DNA of 64,000 bases, taken from contig NZ_CAKASM010000014.1 in assembly GCF_916858675.1 (NCBI RefSeq), positions 23,007 through 87,006 of the forward strand, written 5' to 3'. A program made the position numbers and the translations under genes. The DNA is from Sphingomonas sp. Leaf21 (GTDB lineage: Bacteria > Pseudomonadota > Alphaproteobacteria > Sphingomonadales > Sphingomonadaceae). Numbering within the stretch: position 1 is the first letter of the stretch; every line of letters starts with the position of its first letter. Positions 43,677 through 54,368 of this stretch are shown here, piece by piece. The notes beneath the pieces were generated by a model. That model saw only the letters and a program-made list of their open reading frames with translations, did no database searches and was not told where the DNA came from.

Positions 43677-44774
43677 GTGAGCAACGAAGTCGAACATATG
43701 CGCGAGCACCTTCTCGCCGCCATCGCCGCGGCGCCCGCGCTGGACGCGCTGGAGACGGTGCGCGTCGATGCGCTGGGCAAGCAGGGCCGCATCACCCAGC
43801 TGCTCAAGACGCTCGGCAAGATGAGCCCCGAGGAACGCCAGGTCGAGGGGCCGCGCATCCATGGTCTGCGCGAGGCCGTCACCGACGCGCTCGCCACGCG
43901 CAAGGCGGGGCTGGAACAGGCGGCGCTCGATGCGCGGCTGTCGTCCGAACGGCTGGACATGACCCTGCCGGTCGACACCAGCGGCTTCGGCACCGTCCAT
44001 CCGGTGTCGCAGGTGATGGACGAGCTGGCCGAGATCTTCGCCGACCTGGGCTTCGCGGTCGCGACGGGCCCGGAGGTGGAGACCGACTGGCACAATTTCA
44101 CCGCGCTCAACATTCCGGAGACGCATCCGGCGCGCGCCATGCACGACACCTTCTATCTGGCGGGGGTCGAGGCGGGCGGCGACGAGCGTACCGTGCGCCG
44201 CGTGCTGCGCACCCACACCTCGCCGGTGCAGATCCGCACCATGCTGGACAGCAAGCCGCCGATCCGCATCATCGCGCCGGGCCGCACCTATCGCTCCGAC
44301 TCGGACGCGACCCACACGCCGATGTTCCACCAGGTCGAGGGGCTGGTGATCGACAAGGGCATCACGCTCGGCCACCTCAAATGGACGCTGGAAACCTTCC
44401 TCAAGGCGTTCTTCGAGCGTGACGATATCGTCCTGCGCCTGCGCCCCAGCTATTTCCCGTTCACCGAACCCTCGGCCGAGGTCGATGTCGGCTACACCAT
44501 CGAGAAGGGCAAGCGCGTCATCGGCGGCTCCGGTGGTGGCTGGATGGAAGTGCTGGGCTCCGGCATGGTCCACCCGAAGGTCATCGAGGCGTGCGGGCTC
44601 GATCCGAACGAGTGGCAGGGCTTCGCCTTCGGCTGCGGCATCGATCGCCTCGCCATGCTGAAATACGGGATGGACGATCTGCGGGCCTTCTTCGACGGCG
44701 ATATCCGCTGGTTGAAGCATTACGGGTTCGCGAGCCTCGACGTACCCACGCTGTCGGGAGGAGTCGGCGCATGA
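43677..44774 (+). CDS. pheS: phenylalanyl-tRNA synthetase alpha subunit
   Basis: The 365-residue catalytic subunit of the alpha2-beta2 enzyme charges tRNA-Phe. An N-terminal helical coiled coil binds tRNA, and the class II core has [12 protein letters not shown] near 155, [12 protein letters not shown] near 180, [12 protein letters not shown] near 215 and the motif 3 segment [14 protein letters not shown] near 320. The GTG start follows ggag by 7 nt. It overlaps pheT by ATGA. Confidence 0.96.
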   Translation: MSNEVEHMREHLLAAIAAAPALDALETVRVDALGKQGRITQLLKTLGKMSPEERQVEGPRIHGLREAVTDALATRKAGLEQAALDARLSSERLDMTLPVDTSGFGTVHPVSQVMDELAEIFADLGFAVATGPEVETDWHNFTALNIPETHPARAMHDTFYLAGVEAGGDERTVRRVLRTHTSPVQIRTMLDSKPPIRIIAPGRTYRSDSDATHTPMFHQVEGLVIDKGITLGHLKWTLETFLKAFFERDDIVLRLRPSYFPFTEPSAEVDVGYTIEKGKRVIGGSGGGWMEVLGSGMVHPKVIEACGLDPNEWQGFAFGCGIDRLAMLKYGMDDLRAFFDGDIRWLKHYGFASLDVPTLSGGVGA

Positions 44775-47134
44775 AGTTCACGCTGGGCTGGCTGAAGAGC
44801 CATCTGGACACCGACGCCTCGCTCGAGACCATCGTCGAGGGGCTGACCCGTATCGGCCTGGAGGTCGAGGGCGTCCACAATCCGGGCGAGGCTTTGGCCT
44901 CGTTCCGCGTCGCGCGCATCCTGTCGGCCGAGCGGCATCCGCAGGCGGACAAGCTGCAGGTGCTGTCGGTCGATGCAGGCGACGGGCCCATGCAGGTCGT
45001 GTGCGGCGCGCCCAATGCCCGCGCGGGGCTGGTCGGCGTGTTCGGCGCGCCGGGGGCCTATGTCCCCGGCCTCGACGTGACGCTGAAGGTCGCGGCCATT
45101 CGCGGCGTCGAGTCGAACGGCATGATGTGCTCGGCGCGCGAGTTGCAGATCGGCGAGGGGCATGACGGCATCATCGAACTGCCCGAGGATGCGGCCATCG
45201 GCACGTCCTTCCCCGATTATGCCGGGCTCAATGATCCGGTCATCGACGTGTCGATCACGCCCAACCGCCAGGACTGCATGGGCGTCCACGGCATCGCGCG
45301 CGATCTCGCCGCCGCCGGGCTGGGTACGCTGATCGCGCCGACCGTGCCGCAGGTGACGGGCGAGGGGGCTGGTCCCGATGTGCGCATCGAGGACGCCGAG
45401 GGTTGCCCGGCCTTCTACGCGCAAGAGGTATCGGGCCTGACCAATGGCGAGGCCCCCGAATGGATGCGCCAGCGGCTGACCGCGATCGGGCAGAAGCCGA
45501 TCTCGGCCCTGGTCGACATCACCAATTACATGACGGTCGATCTCGGCCGTCCCCTGCACGTCTATGACAAGGCGAAGCTGTCGGGCGGTCTGGTCGCGCG
45601 CAAGGCCCGCGACGGCGAGACGGTCGAGGCGCTGAACGGCAAGACCTATACCCTGTCCGAGGGCATGACCGTCATCGCCGACGATGCGGGCGTGCACGAT
45701 ATCGGCGGCATCATGGGCGGCGAGCATTCGGGCGTGTCGGAGACGACCACCGACGTCATCATCGAATGCGCGTATTTCGCGCCCGAGGCGATCGCGCGCG
45801 CCGGGCAGAAGCTTGGCCTGACCTCCGACGCGCGGCAGCGGTTCGAGCGCGGGGTGGACCCGGCCTTCCTGGACGACGGGCTCGCCATCGCGACCTTCCT
45901 CGTCCAGCATATCTGCGGCGGCAGGGCGAGCGGCGTCACGCGGGCCGGTGAGCCGCCGGTGACGGCCAAGACCATCGGTTACGACCCCAGCCTCGCCGAA
46001 ACGCTGGGTGGCCTGGCCATCGAGCCCGCGCGGCAGAAGGCGATCCTCGAATCGCTGGGCTTTACCGTGACCGCCGAATGGCAGGTCACGGCGCCGAGCT
46101 GGCGTCGTGACGTGGACGGCCCCGCCGATCTGGTCGAGGAAGTGATCCGCATCGAGGGGATCGACCATGTTCCCCCGGTCGCGCTCCCCCGCGCCCCCGG
46201 CGTCGCGCGTCCCACCGCCACGCCGCAGCAGAAGCTGGAGCGCCGCGCCCGCCGCGCCGCCGCCGCGCGCGGCCTGGACGAGGCGGTGACGTGGAGCTTC
46301 ATCAGCGAGGCGCAGGCCGCGCCCTTCGGGGGCGGGGCCTTCACGCTGGCCAACCCGATCAGCGAGGATCTGAAGGTCATGCGCCCGTCGCTGCTCCCCG
46401 GCCTGCTCGCCGCGACCGAGCGCAATATCAAGCGTGGCGCAGCCACCGTGCGCCTGTTCGAGATCGGCCGCCGCTATCTGGAAGAGGCGGAGCGGCCGAC
46501 CCTGGGCGTGGTGCTGGCGGGCGACAAGTCGGCCCGCAACTGGCGCTCGGGCAAGGCGCAAGGCTATGACGCCTATGACGCCAAGGCCGAGGCGATCGCA
46601 TTGCTGGCCCAGGCCGGTGCCCCGGTGGATAACCTGCAGGTGATGGGTGAGGCGGGCGACGCCTGGCATCCCGGCCAGTCGGGTACGCTGCGCCTCGGGC
46701 CGAAGACGGTGCTGGCGGCGTTCGGCATGGTCCACCCCTCGGTGCTCAAGGCGTTCGACCTTGACGGCGCGGTGGCGGCGGTCGAGCTCTATCTCGACGC
46801 CATCCCGCCCAAGCGGGCGAGCGGGTTCATGCGGCCCGCCTACACGCCCCCGGCGCTGCAGTCGGTCCGCCGCGACTTCGCCTTCCTGGTGCCCGACACG
46901 CTGGCGGCCGACATGCTGATCCGCGCTGTCCGGGGTGCCGACAAGGCGGCGATCACCGCCGCGCGCGTCTTCGACGTGTTCGCCGGGCAGGGCGTGCCGG
47001 AGGGCCACAAGTCGGTCGCGGTCGAAGTCCTGCTGCAACCGGCGCAGAAGAGCTTCACCGACGAGGAACTCAAGGCCATCGCCGACAGGATCGTCGCCGC
47101 GGCCGCCAAACAGGGAGCGCAACTCCGTGGCTGA
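44771..47134 (+). CDS. pheT: phenylalanyl-tRNA synthetase beta subunit
   Basis: The 787-residue subunit has the standard domains: an N-terminal [12 protein letters not shown] region, an EMAP-like tRNA-binding domain ([16 protein letters not shown] near 50), B3/B4 editing domain in the middle, B5 (about 400-480), a catalytic-like core and the C-terminal ferredoxin-fold anticodon-binding domain ([13 protein letters not shown] near 700). Its start overlaps the pheS stop. Cotranscribed with the epimerase-like gene, whose start overlaps its own end. Confidence 0.96.
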   Translation: MKFTLGWLKSHLDTDASLETIVEGLTRIGLEVEGVHNPGEALASFRVARILSAERHPQADKLQVLSVDAGDGPMQVVCGAPNARAGLVGVFGAPGAYVPGLDVTLKVAAIRGVESNGMMCSARELQIGEGHDGIIELPEDAAIGTSFPDYAGLNDPVIDVSITPNRQDCMGVHGIARDLAAAGLGTLIAPTVPQVTGEGAGPDVRIEDAEGCPAFYAQEVSGLTNGEAPEWMRQRLTAIGQKPISALVDITNYMTVDLGRPLHVYDKAKLSGGLVARKARDGETVEALNGKTYTLSEGMTVIADDAGVHDIGGIMGGEHSGVSETTTDVIIECAYFAPEAIARAGQKLGLTSDARQRFERGVDPAFLDDGLAIATFLVQHICGGRASGVTRAGEPPVTAKTIGYDPSLAETLGGLAIEPARQKAILESLGFTVTAEWQVTAPSWRRDVDGPADLVEEVIRIEGIDHVPPVALPRAPGVARPTATPQQKLERRARRAAAARGLDEAVTWSFISEAQAAPFGGGAFTLANPISEDLKVMRPSLLPGLLAATERNIKRGAATVRLFEIGRRYLEEAERPTLGVVLAGDKSARNWRSGKAQGYDAYDAKAEAIALLAQAGAPVDNLQVMGEAGDAWHPGQSGTLRLGPKTVLAAFGMVHPSVLKAFDLDGAVAAVELYLDAIPPKRASGFMRPAYTPPALQSVRRDFAFLVPDTLAADMLIRAVRGADKAAITAARVFDVFAGQGVPEGHKSVAVEVLLQPAQKSFTDEELKAIADRIVAAAAKQGAQLRG

Positions 47135-48008
47135 CGAAGAAAGCTGGATCCGTATCGGCAACGACCATCTGTCGGCGGCGATCAACCCGTTCGGGGCGGA
47201 GCTGTCCTCGCTGAAGGATGCCCAGGGGCGCGAGCTGATGACCAATGCCGACCCGGCCTTCTGGACCGGTCGCGCACCCTTGCTGTTCCCGGTGATCGGC
47301 GTGACCCGCGACGGCATCCGCCTGAACGGTCGGCATTATCCGATGGCCAAGCATGGTTTCGCGCGCCACTCGATGTTCGAACTGGTGACGCACGAAGACA
47401 CCCGCGCGGTCTTCTCGCTGGGCGACAGCGAGGCGACGCGGACCTCCTACCCCTTCGCCTTCCGGCTGGAGGCGGAGTTCCGGCTGGAGGAGACGACGCT
47501 GGTGATGGAAATCCGCGTCCTCAACCGGGGCGAGGTGCCGATGCCCGCCAGCTTCGGTTTCCACCCCGCCTTCGCCTGGCCGCTGCCCTACGGGAAGGCG
47601 CGGAGCGATCATCGTATCGTGTTCGAAACGGACGAGCCGTCCAGGCTGCGCGTGATCGCCCCCGATGGCCTGATCGCGGACGCGCGCCGCGACAGCCTGC
47701 TCGACGGCCGCACGCTGCACCTGGCGGACGATCTCTTCACCAACGACGCGCTGGTGTGGGACCCGGTCGAGAGCCGCAGCGTGACCTATGGCGCGGACGG
47801 CGCGCCGCAACTGCGCATCGCTTTCCCCGATACCGACAAGCTGGGCATCTGGACCAAGCCGGGCGCGGCCTATGTCTGTGTCGAGCCCTGGCACGGCATC
47901 GCCGATCCGGAAGGGTTCGACGGCGAGTTCACCGACAAGCCCGGCGTGTTCATCGTTCCGGTCGGCGGTGAGAAGGTCATGCAGATGACGGTGACGCTGG
48001 CGGGGTAG
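47127..48008 (+). CDS. aldose 1-epimerase family protein
   Basis: A 293-residue soluble protein with the galactose mutarotase-like beta-sandwich: INPFGAELSSLKDAQGREL near 20, the catalytic-type histidine in MAKHGFARHSMFEL near 75, FHPAFAWPLP near 150 and VCVEPWHGIADPEGF near 245 with the glutamate. It should interconvert anomers of an aldose or a phosphosugar. The GTG start follows agggag and overlaps the pheT stop by 8 nt. Function next to pheT is not explained. Confidence 0.87.
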   Translation: MADEESWIRIGNDHLSAAINPFGAELSSLKDAQGRELMTNADPAFWTGRAPLLFPVIGVTRDGIRLNGRHYPMAKHGFARHSMFELVTHEDTRAVFSLGDSEATRTSYPFAFRLEAEFRLEETTLVMEIRVLNRGEVPMPASFGFHPAFAWPLPYGKARSDHRIVFETDEPSRLRVIAPDGLIADARRDSLLDGRTLHLADDLFTNDALVWDPVESRSVTYGADGAPQLRIAFPDTDKLGIWTKPGAAYVCVEPWHGIADPEGFDGEFTDKPGVFIVPVGGEKVMQMTVTLAG

Positions 48009-48023
48009 GGACACGCTCTCCTG

Positions 48024-48160
48024 TATCGTACCACCCCGGCCTATATCGTACCACCCCGGCGCAGGCCGGGGTCCAGGTGCTGCGAACTTTGAGATCGAGA
48101 CCGTTGTGCGCGCCACGAGCCTCTTGGCACCTGGACCCCGGCCTCCGCCGGGGTAGAGCG
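48024..48160. repeat. intergenic repeat with 17-bp inverted arms
   Basis: Within the 278-bp gap before prfC, ggccggggtccaggtgc (48064-48080) is the exact reverse complement of 48127-48143. A direct repeat (tatcgtaccaccccggc) occurs twice at 48024-48040 and 48044-48060. A fragment of the same kind (ccaccccggcgaaggccggggtgg) lies at 33820-33843. No ORF inside; it looks like a palindromic repeat element. Confidence 0.78.
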
Positions 48161-48286
48161 CATGTATGACGTGCGGCATCAATGGTCGCTCGCAATCCGG
48201 GGCCTGTCTTGTGCCACAATTTGCTGTAACAGGCGCAGCATCTCGGGCGCCCGGACGCGCCATTTCCCTATTCGACAGAGCCGCCC

Positions 48287-49813
48287 ATGACTTCCCCCCG
48301 CCGTACCTTCGCGATCATCTCGCACCCTGACGCCGGCAAGACGACGCTGACCGAGAAGCTGCTCTATTTCGGCGGCGCGATCCATCTGGCGGGTGAGGTC
48401 AAGGCGCGGGGCCAGAACCGGCGCGCGCGGTCCGACTGGATGAAGATCGAGCAGCAGCGCGGCATCTCGGTCACGTCCTCGGTGATGACGTTCGAAAAGG
48501 ACGGCGTGACCTTCAACCTGCTCGACACGCCGGGCCACGAGGATTTCTCGGAGGATACCTATCGCACGCTGACCGCCGTCGACTCGGCCGTCATGGTTAT
48601 CGACGCGGCGCGCGGGATCGAGGCGCAGACGCGCAAATTGTTCGAGGTGTGCCGCCTGCGCTCGGTGCCGATCATCACCTTCGTCAACAAGGTCGACCGC
48701 GAAGGCCGCCCCGCGTTCGAGCTGCTCGACGAGATCGCCGACATTTTGGCGCTCGACGTGGCGCCGATGAGCTGGCCGGTCGGCATGGGCGGGTTGTTCG
48801 AGGGCGTGCTCGACCTGACCACGGGCAGGGTCAGCCGTCCCGAAGGCGACAGCCGCGCCTTCCACGGCAAGATCGACGATGCGCCGACCCTGCCGCCCGA
48901 GGTCGCCGAGGAGGTGGAGCTGGCGCAGGCGGGCTATGCGCAGTTCGATGCGGAGGCCTATCGCAACGGCGACCTGACGCCGGTCTATTTCGGATCGGCG
49001 CTGAAGGATTTCGGGGTCGCCGAGCTGATCGACGCGCTCAGCCGTCACGCGCCGCCACCCCGCCCGCAGCCTGCCGAGCCCGCACCCGTGTCGCCTGAGA
49101 ACAAGGAAGTCACCGGCTTCGTGTTCAAGGTGCAGGCGAACATGGACCCGCAGCACCGCGACCGCATCGCGTTCATGCGGCTGTGTTCGGGCACCTTCAA
49201 ACGCGGCATGAAGCTGACGCCGACGGGCCATGGCAAGCCGATCGCGGTCCACTCGCCGATCCTCTTCTTCGCGCAGAATCGCGAAGTCGCCGACGAGGCG
49301 TTTCCGGGCGACATCATCGGCATCCCGAACCATGGCACGTTGCGGGTGGGCGATACGCTATCGGAGCGGGCGGATGTGCGCTTCACCGGCCTGCCCAATT
49401 TCGCGCCCGAAATCCTGCGCCGCGTCGCGCTCAAGGACCCGACCAAGACCAAGCAGTTGCGCAAGGCCCTGGACGACATGGCCGAGGAAGGGGTGACGCA
49501 GGTCTTCTACCCGGAGATCGGCTCGAACTGGATCATCGGCGTCGTGGGGCAGCTCCAGCTCGACGTGTTGCTGTCGCGGCTGGATGCGGAATATAAGGTC
49601 GCCGCCGGGCTGGAGCCCGCGCCGTTCGACACCGCGCGCTGGATCGCGGCGGACGATCCCGCCGACCTGAAGGCGTTCATGGACCTGAACCGCGCGGCCA
49701 TGGCCAAGGACCGCGACGACAACCCCGTCTTCCTTGCCAAGAGCGCCTGGGAAGTCGGCTATGTCGCCGATCGCTATCCCAAGGTCCGCTTCCTCGCCAC
49801 GCGTGAGCGATAG
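48287..49813 (+). CDS. prfC: peptide chain release factor 3
   Basis: The 508-residue translational GTPase recycles RF1/RF2 from the ribosome after termination. The G domain has SHPDAGKTT (12-20), DTPGHEDFSEDTYR near 80 and NKVD near 134. Domain II and III of RF3 follow (FKVQANMDPQHRDRIAF near 285), with RF3-specific EGVTQVFYPEIGSNW near 405. The length is normal to slightly short. The ATG lacks a strong binding site. The gene stands alone. Confidence 0.95.
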   Translation: MTSPRRTFAIISHPDAGKTTLTEKLLYFGGAIHLAGEVKARGQNRRARSDWMKIEQQRGISVTSSVMTFEKDGVTFNLLDTPGHEDFSEDTYRTLTAVDSAVMVIDAARGIEAQTRKLFEVCRLRSVPIITFVNKVDREGRPAFELLDEIADILALDVAPMSWPVGMGGLFEGVLDLTTGRVSRPEGDSRAFHGKIDDAPTLPPEVAEEVELAQAGYAQFDAEAYRNGDLTPVYFGSALKDFGVAELIDALSRHAPPPRPQPAEPAPVSPENKEVTGFVFKVQANMDPQHRDRIAFMRLCSGTFKRGMKLTPTGHGKPIAVHSPILFFAQNREVADEAFPGDIIGIPNHGTLRVGDTLSERADVRFTGLPNFAPEILRRVALKDPTKTKQLRKALDDMAEEGVTQVFYPEIGSNWIIGVVGQLQLDVLLSRLDAEYKVAAGLEPAPFDTARWIAADDPADLKAFMDLNRAAMAKDRDDNPVFLAKSAWEVGYVADRYPKVRFLATRER

Positions 49814-49871
49814 GACGGAACCGCAGCCCGGTGTCGCGGCTTGATGGCGGATGACCGAACAGGGACCCGCC

Positions 49872-50393
49872 ATGGACCGCGCCAGGATCGAACAGATTTT
49901 CGAGGCCAATGAGAAGCTGATCCGCCGTCGCGCGCTGAAGGCGGGGGCGAAGGCGCTGACCATCGGGACGGAGAGCCTGGCCGAGACGATCGACCGGATC
50001 GGCGATGCCTATGGCCTGACCGGCGCGCAGCGACGCCAGCTCGAACCGGGGGCGTCGATCGAGGCGCAGGAGATCGCCGCGAAGCTCAAGGGTTTCGTCG
50101 GCCCCGCCGCGATCCTGGGCGACCTGCGCGGCGGATCGGGCATCTTGTCGCAGGCGCGGGCGGCGGGCAAGCTGGCCAAGACCGCACGGCGGATCGGCAA
50201 GGGTGGCTTGGCGGCGGGCCGGATCGCGGCACGCGGCGGCCGTGCGGCGCGCGCGGTCCCCTGGGCGGCGCTGGGCGTCGCGGCCTGGGGTGTCGGCAAT
50301 GGCGGCTGGTTCTGGTGGCGCGCCCACGCCTATAATCGGGCTTGCCGGGATCTGCTGCTGGGTCTGCCGGGCGAGGTGGTTCAGCACGCCTGA
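49872..50393 (+). CDS. hypothetical protein with C-terminal hydrophobic segment
   Basis: A 173-residue basic protein of unknown function. The N-terminal two thirds look helical (IEQIFEANEKLIRRRALKAG), followed by a region rich in Ala, Arg and Gly and a hydrophobic stretch near residue 140-155 (WAALGVAAWGVGNGGWFWW). EcsC-like proteins have a similar feel, but I cannot claim it. I chose the ATG at 49872, 6 nt after aggga, over the ATG at 49851. Confidence 0.6.
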   Translation: MDRARIEQIFEANEKLIRRRALKAGAKALTIGTESLAETIDRIGDAYGLTGAQRRQLEPGASIEAQEIAAKLKGFVGPAAILGDLRGGSGILSQARAAGKLAKTARRIGKGGLAAGRIAARGGRAARAVPWAALGVAAWGVGNGGWFWWRAHAYNRACRDLLLGLPGEVVQHA

Positions 50394-50543
50394 GGTTGGG
50401 GCGTGGCCTTCGGCCTTGCGCACGCTGAACGGAGGTGGGGAGTGAGACCGGGTTCTGAACCCCGCTCAGGGTGAACGTTGGCGCTCCGCGCCGACATAGA
50501 AGGCCACACCGAAACGCTAGGACCGATCGACATTCAGCTTATT

Positions 50544-50742
50544 CTCCCCTCTCCCCTGGACAGGGGAGAAGGTTAGCGAAGCTTGCCAGCGTGCTGGCTA
50601 GCGCAGCTTGGGTGAGGGGTTGAGCGAGCCTTCGGCTCGCGCGCTCTTCGAGCGCATCACCCCTCACCCAGCTCCGACTAAGCCTTCGCTACGCAAAGAC
50701 CAAGTCTGCGCAACCCTCTCCCCTCCACTATGGGCGAGGGAA
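50544..50742. repeat. intergenic palindromic repeat, family A, copy 2
   Basis: About 200 bp carrying the same blocks in the same order as the copy at 16299-16503 (gacaggggag, gcttgcca, gctggctagc, gggtgaggggttg, cacccagctccgact, acgcaaagaccaagtctg, caaccctctccc). Differences are scattered substitutions, consistent with an old dispersed repeat. It fills most of the 378-bp gap behind the hypothetical gene; the remainder is another short palindromic repeat at about 50405-50515. Confidence 0.8.
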
Positions 50743-50771
50743 GGACAGGCATCGTTGAATGTCGATCGGCC

Positions 50772-51140
50772 CTAGCGCCGCTCCGCCCGGTCATCCCAGG
50801 CCAGCGCCTCGACCAGCGAATCGCGAATGTTGCGCAGCATCGTCGCGGGATCGTCCTTCGCGCGCGCTTCGGTCTCGAACAGTTGCTGTACGCCGCGCAC
50901 GGTATAGCCCTGCTGGTTGAGCAGATGATCGATACGGCGGATCAGGGTGAGGTCGTCGACCCGGTAATAGCGGCGATTGCCCGCCCTTTGCACCGGGCGG
51001 AGCTGGGGAAACCGGCTTTCCCAGTAGCGCAGGACATGCTGCGCCACCCCGGTTTCGCGCGACACCTCGCCGATGGTGCGCAGCGCACCATCGGCCTTGC
51101 CGCCCTCGGGAGGGGGTGTGGGTCTATCCCGCCGCGACAA
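50772..51140 (-). CDS. MerR-family transcriptional regulator
   Basis: A 122-residue protein with an N-terminal MerR winged helix: [25 protein letters not shown] at about 21-45 in outline, then [20 protein letters not shown]. The C-terminal effector domain is short and has no cysteines, so it is unlikely to be a metal sensor. Its start overlaps the ihfA stop; this ihfA-merR pair is conserved in alphaproteobacteria. Confidence 0.9.
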   Translation of the reverse strand: MSRRDRPTPPPEGGKADGALRTIGEVSRETGVAQHVLRYWESRFPQLRPVQRAGNRRYYRVDDLTLIRRIDHLLNQQGYTVRGVQQLFETEARAKDDPATMLRNIRDSLVEALAWDDRAERR

Positions 51141-51423
51141 TACGATCGCGCATCATCTGGCTCGCGCGAAAGGTCAGGACGCGGCGGGGTGCGATCGGCA
51201 CCTCGATCCCGGTCTTGGGATTGCGGCCGATCCGCTCACCCTTGTCACGCAGCACGAAGGTGCCGAAGCCCGAAATCTTGACATTCTCGCCGCGCGACAA
51301 CGCTTCGCACATCTCGACAAGAATCTGCTCCACGACATCGGCCGAATCGGAGCGGGAAAGTCCCACTTCCTGATGCAGCGATTCGGCCAGGTCGGCACGG
51401 GTCAAGGTTCCAGCTTTGGTCAT
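51124..51423 (-). CDS. ihfA: integration host factor alpha subunit
   Basis: The 99-residue HU/IHF-type DNA-bending protein shows [18 protein letters not shown] near the start, [17 protein letters not shown] near 47 and [17 protein letters not shown], with the proline that intercalates into DNA near 70. It pairs with IHF-beta encoded elsewhere. I chose the ATG at 51423, preceded by gggga, over the one two codons upstream (51429). fabH lies upstream on the same strand. Confidence 0.93.
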   Translation of the reverse strand: MTKAGTLTRADLAESLHQEVGLSRSDSADVVEQILVEMCEALSRGENVKISGFGTFVLRDKGERIGRNPKTGIEVPIAPRRVLTFRASQMMRDRIVAAG

Positions 51424-51513
51424 TTCCATCCCCCAATGGTGTGTAAGCAGGCAATTAACACATCGCCTATTGGGACCGAAAGGGATTTATCTTAGTTAAT
51501 GAAAATCGATTGT

Positions 51514-52482
51514 TCAGAAGCGGATCACCGCGGCGCCCCAGGTGAAGCCACCGCCCATCGCCTCCAGAACGATCAGATCATCTTGCCGGATGCGACCGTC
51601 GCGAACCGCGGTGTCGAGCGCCAGAGGAACCGACGCCGCCGAGGTATTCGCATGCTGGTCGACCGTCACGATGACTTTCTCGGACGGCAGGCTCAGCTTG
51701 CGCGCGGTGGCGTCCAGGATGCGGGCATTGGCCTGGTGCGGCACGACCCAGTCGACATCGTCCGAGGTGAAGCCCGCCAGGCCCAAAGCCTCTTCCATGA
51801 CCTGCGCCAGGTTGACGACGGCGTGGCGGAAGACTTCGCGGCCCTTCATCCGAAGCTTGCCGACCGTGCCCGTGGTCGAAGGACCGCCATCGACATAGAG
51901 CAGCCCGTTATGGCGCCCGTCGGCGTGCAGCCTGGTGGCCAGGATGCCGCGACCGTCCGCATCGTCGCTCTCGCGCGCCTCCAGCACCATCGCGCCGGCC
52001 CCGTCGCCGAACAGGACGCAGGTGGTGCGGTCCTCCCAATCGAGGATGCGGCTGAAAGTCTCGGCGCCGATCACCAGCGCGCGACGCTGCACTCCGCTGC
52101 GCAGCATCGCATCGGCGACCTGCACCGCATAAAGAAAGCCCGAGCAGACGGCGGCGACGTCGAAAGCGACGCAGTCGTCGATGCCCAGCATCGTCTGGAC
52201 CTTGGTCGCGGTCGCGGGAAAGGTCTGGTCCGGCGTGGCGGTCGCCAGCACGATCAGGTCGATATCCTGCGCCGACAGTCCGGCCGCCGCGATCGCCGCC
52301 TTGGCGGCATCGGCGGCCAGGGTCGCGGTCGTCTCCTCGGGCCCGGCGATGTGGCGAAAGCGGATGCCGGTGCGCTCGACGATCCACTCGTCGGACGTGT
52401 CGACCTCCTGCGCCAGTTCCTCGTTCGACACCCGCCGGGTTGGAAGCGCCGAACCCGTACCCGTGACGATCGAACGAATCAT
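51514..52482 (-). CDS. fabH: beta-ketoacyl-ACP synthase III
   Basis: The 322-residue condensing enzyme starts fatty-acid synthesis from acyl-CoA and malonyl-ACP. The catalytic cysteine is C113 in AAVCSGF; the histidine is in WVVPHQAN near 248, and the asparagine in [10 protein letters not shown] near 278. [13 protein letters not shown] near 31 and GAGAMVLEA are family marks. Its start overlaps the plsX stop. Confidence 0.95.
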   Translation of the reverse strand: MIRSIVTGTGSALPTRRVSNEELAQEVDTSDEWIVERTGIRFRHIAGPEETTATLAADAAKAAIAAAGLSAQDIDLIVLATATPDQTFPATATKVQTMLGIDDCVAFDVAAVCSGFLYAVQVADAMLRSGVQRRALVIGAETFSRILDWEDRTTCVLFGDGAGAMVLEARESDDADGRGILATRLHADGRHNGLLYVDGGPSTTGTVGKLRMKGREVFRHAVVNLAQVMEEALGLAGFTSDDVDWVVPHQANARILDATARKLSLPSEKVIVTVDQHANTSAASVPLALDTAVRDGRIRQDDLIVLEAMGGGFTWGAAVIRF

Positions 52483-53507
52483 GCCGCATCCTCGAAATTC
52501 AAGAGATCCTCGGCGATACGCCGGGTCAGGTCGGCGCGCACCATCTTGGCCGCATTGCCGATCGCGGTGGCGACACCGAGTTCGGTGGCGCCGCCATGGC
52601 TCTTCACCACCACGCCGTTCAGGCCCAGGAAGACCGCGCCGTTGTGGTTATTGGGGTCGAGGTGGTCGCGCAGAAGCTGTGTGGCGGGGCGCGAGATCAG
52701 GAAGCCGATCTTCGACCGGGTCGAGGAGCGGAAGGCGCGCTTGAGCAGATCGCCGACGAAGCGCGCGGTGCCCTCCGCCGTCTTGAGCGCGATATTGCCC
52801 GCGAAACCGTCGCACACGATCACGTCGACATGGCCCTGGGCAAGCTGGTTGCCCTCGACGAAGCCGGTGAAGTTGAGCGGCAGGTGGTTCTGTCCGCGCA
52901 GCACGGCGGCCGCATCGCGGATCTCGTCGGTGCCCTTCTGGTCCTCGGATCCGATATTGAGCAGCGCCACGCGCGGATTGTCGAGCTCGAGCAGGATGCG
53001 GGCATAGGCCGCGCCCATGACGGCGAACTGGACGAGGTTGCGCGCATCGCACTCGGTATTGGCGCCGAGGTCGAGCATGACGACGTCATTGTCGCCCAGC
53101 GTGGGGAGCGGCGCGGCGAGCGCGGGCCGGTCGATGCCGGGCAGGGTGCGAAGCGACAGCTTGGCCATCGCCATCAGCGCGCCGGTATTGCCCGACGACA
53201 CGGCGGCGGCGGCGCGGCCACGCTTCACCAGATCGATGGCGATGCCCATCGATGTCGTGCGGGCGCGCCGTATCGCCTGGCTCGGCTTCTCGTTTGAGCC
53301 GACCACTTCGGGCGCGTGCACGATTTCGGACGCGGCGGACAGATTGGGATGGGTCTTCAACCCCTCCGCAATCTGCGCCTCGTCCCCGACCAGCAGGAAG
53401 CGCATGCCCTCGAAGCGGCGTCGCGCTCTGGCGACGCCGGCAAGCATCACAGCCAACCCGTCGTCGCCGCCCATCGCATCGACGGCGATCCAGGCGTTAT
53501 CGGCCAT
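52479..53507 (-). CDS. plsX: phosphate acyltransferase PlsX
   Basis: The 342-residue enzyme makes acyl-phosphate from acyl-ACP for phospholipid synthesis. It begins with the conserved VDAMGGDDG and has [15 protein letters not shown] near 105, [13 protein letters not shown] near 145 and [17 protein letters not shown] near 225. It sits between rpmF and fabH, a classic order, and its stop overlaps the fabH start. Confidence 0.95.
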   Translation of the reverse strand: MADNAWIAVDAMGGDDGLAVMLAGVARARRRFEGMRFLLVGDEAQIAEGLKTHPNLSAASEIVHAPEVVGSNEKPSQAIRRARTTSMGIAIDLVKRGRAAAAVSSGNTGALMAMAKLSLRTLPGIDRPALAAPLPTLGDNDVVMLDLGANTECDARNLVQFAVMGAAYARILLELDNPRVALLNIGSEDQKGTDEIRDAAAVLRGQNHLPLNFTGFVEGNQLAQGHVDVIVCDGFAGNIALKTAEGTARFVGDLLKRAFRSSTRSKIGFLISRPATQLLRDHLDPNNHNGAVFLGLNGVVVKSHGGATELGVATAIGNAAKMVRADLTRRIAEDLLNFEDAA

Positions 53508-53546
53508 GCGTTCCTCTGACGGTCATTCCGGTGACAGGTGGAGGGA

Positions 53547-53726
53547 TCAGCCCTCGACCGACACGACCTCACGGCCGTTATAGTGGCCGCAAGCGGTGCA
53601 CAGATTGTGCGGACGCTTCAGCTCGCCACAATTCGGGCATTCCTGGAACGCGGCGATCGACAGCGAGTCGTGGCCACGGCGCATGCCGCGCTTGGAGGGC
53701 GAAGTCTTTCTCTTGGGGACGGCCAT
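53547..53726 (-). CDS. rpmF: 50S ribosomal protein L32
   Basis: The 59-residue protein starts [20 protein letters not shown] and has a zinc-binding set of four cysteines (CPNC at 30-33 and CTAC at 43-46), the C+ form of L32. It is a large ribosomal subunit protein. It heads the rpmF-plsX-fabH-ihfA-merR unit, with 39 nt before plsX. The gene is short but unmistakable. Confidence 0.96.
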   Translation of the reverse strand: MAVPKRKTSPSKRGMRRGHDSLSIAAFQECPNCGELKRPHNLCTACGHYNGREVVSVEG

Positions 53727-53930
53727 TGCGGCACCTTATCAATTCGAACAATGGGTGGAATACGCCACGGTCAGCACCCATTGCGCGCCCGGATCGAGGA
53801 CCCGGCCGCGTGAGCACCCAGCCGGACGCATCGCGAAGCCCCGCGCCTATAGCGAGTTTTGCCGATGTTGCAAGCTTCGCCACGGAATGGCACCCCATGT
53901 CCGGTTCAATAGAAGGGGATAGCGGCGCTC
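53727..53930. other. divergent promoter region of rpmF and MAPEG gene
   Basis: The 204 bp between two outward-facing genes must hold both promoters. The rpmF side has ataaggtgccgca just before the ATG and a hairpin-capable stretch (gggtgctgac with the later gtcagcaccc) within 100 nt. I see no known riboswitch or other ORF. Confidence 0.4.
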
Positions 53931-54368
53931 ATGGTTCTGCCCGTCACGCTCAGCATCGCGGCCGCCGCCGCCTTGGTCAATCTGTGGCTCGCGCTGCGAA
54001 TCGTCATCGGGCGGTTTCGCGGCAAGATATTGCTCGGCGACGGCGGTGATTCGCGGCTGGCCAGCGGCATGAGGGCGCAGGCCAATTTCGTCGAATATGC
54101 GCCCTTCATCCTGATCCTCATGGCGCTCATCGAGCTGGCGGGCGGTTCGGCCTTCTGGCTGTGGCTGCTGGGCGGCGCGTTCATCGTCGCGCGGATCGGC
54201 CATGGCTGGGGCATGATGCGGCCCGCGCCCAATATCGGTCGCGCCGGGGGCGCGTTGGGAACCTGGGCGATCCTGGCGCTGTTGGCGGGCTGGGCGATCG
54301 GGATCGTCTACACCAGTCATGTCGCGCCGGTGAGCGCGACCACCGTCATAAGGATCGACCAGCGATGA
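53931..54368 (+). CDS. MAPEG-family membrane protein
   Basis: A 145-residue protein with about four membrane helices and the MAPEG pattern: RMRAQANFVEYAPFILI is represented here by SGMRAQANFVEYAPF near residue 46, and ARIGHGWGMM follows in the third helix. MAPEG members include glutathione S-transferases and related enzymes; bacterial ones are mostly of unknown substrate. Its stop overlaps the start of the peptidase gene (ATGA). Confidence 0.87.
   Translation: MVLPVTLSIAAAAALVNLWLALRIVIGRFRGKILLGDGGDSRLASGMRAQANFVEYAPFILILMALIELAGGSAFWLWLLGGAFIVARIGHGWGMMRPAPNIGRAGGALGTWAILALLAGWAIGIVYTSHVAPVSATTVIRIDQR

Noticed and set aside
44720..47317. 865-codon open frame antisense to pheT
   Set aside because: pheT is complete and conserved on the plus strand; the antisense product has no recognisable motifs and reflects lack of stops in GC-rich sequence.
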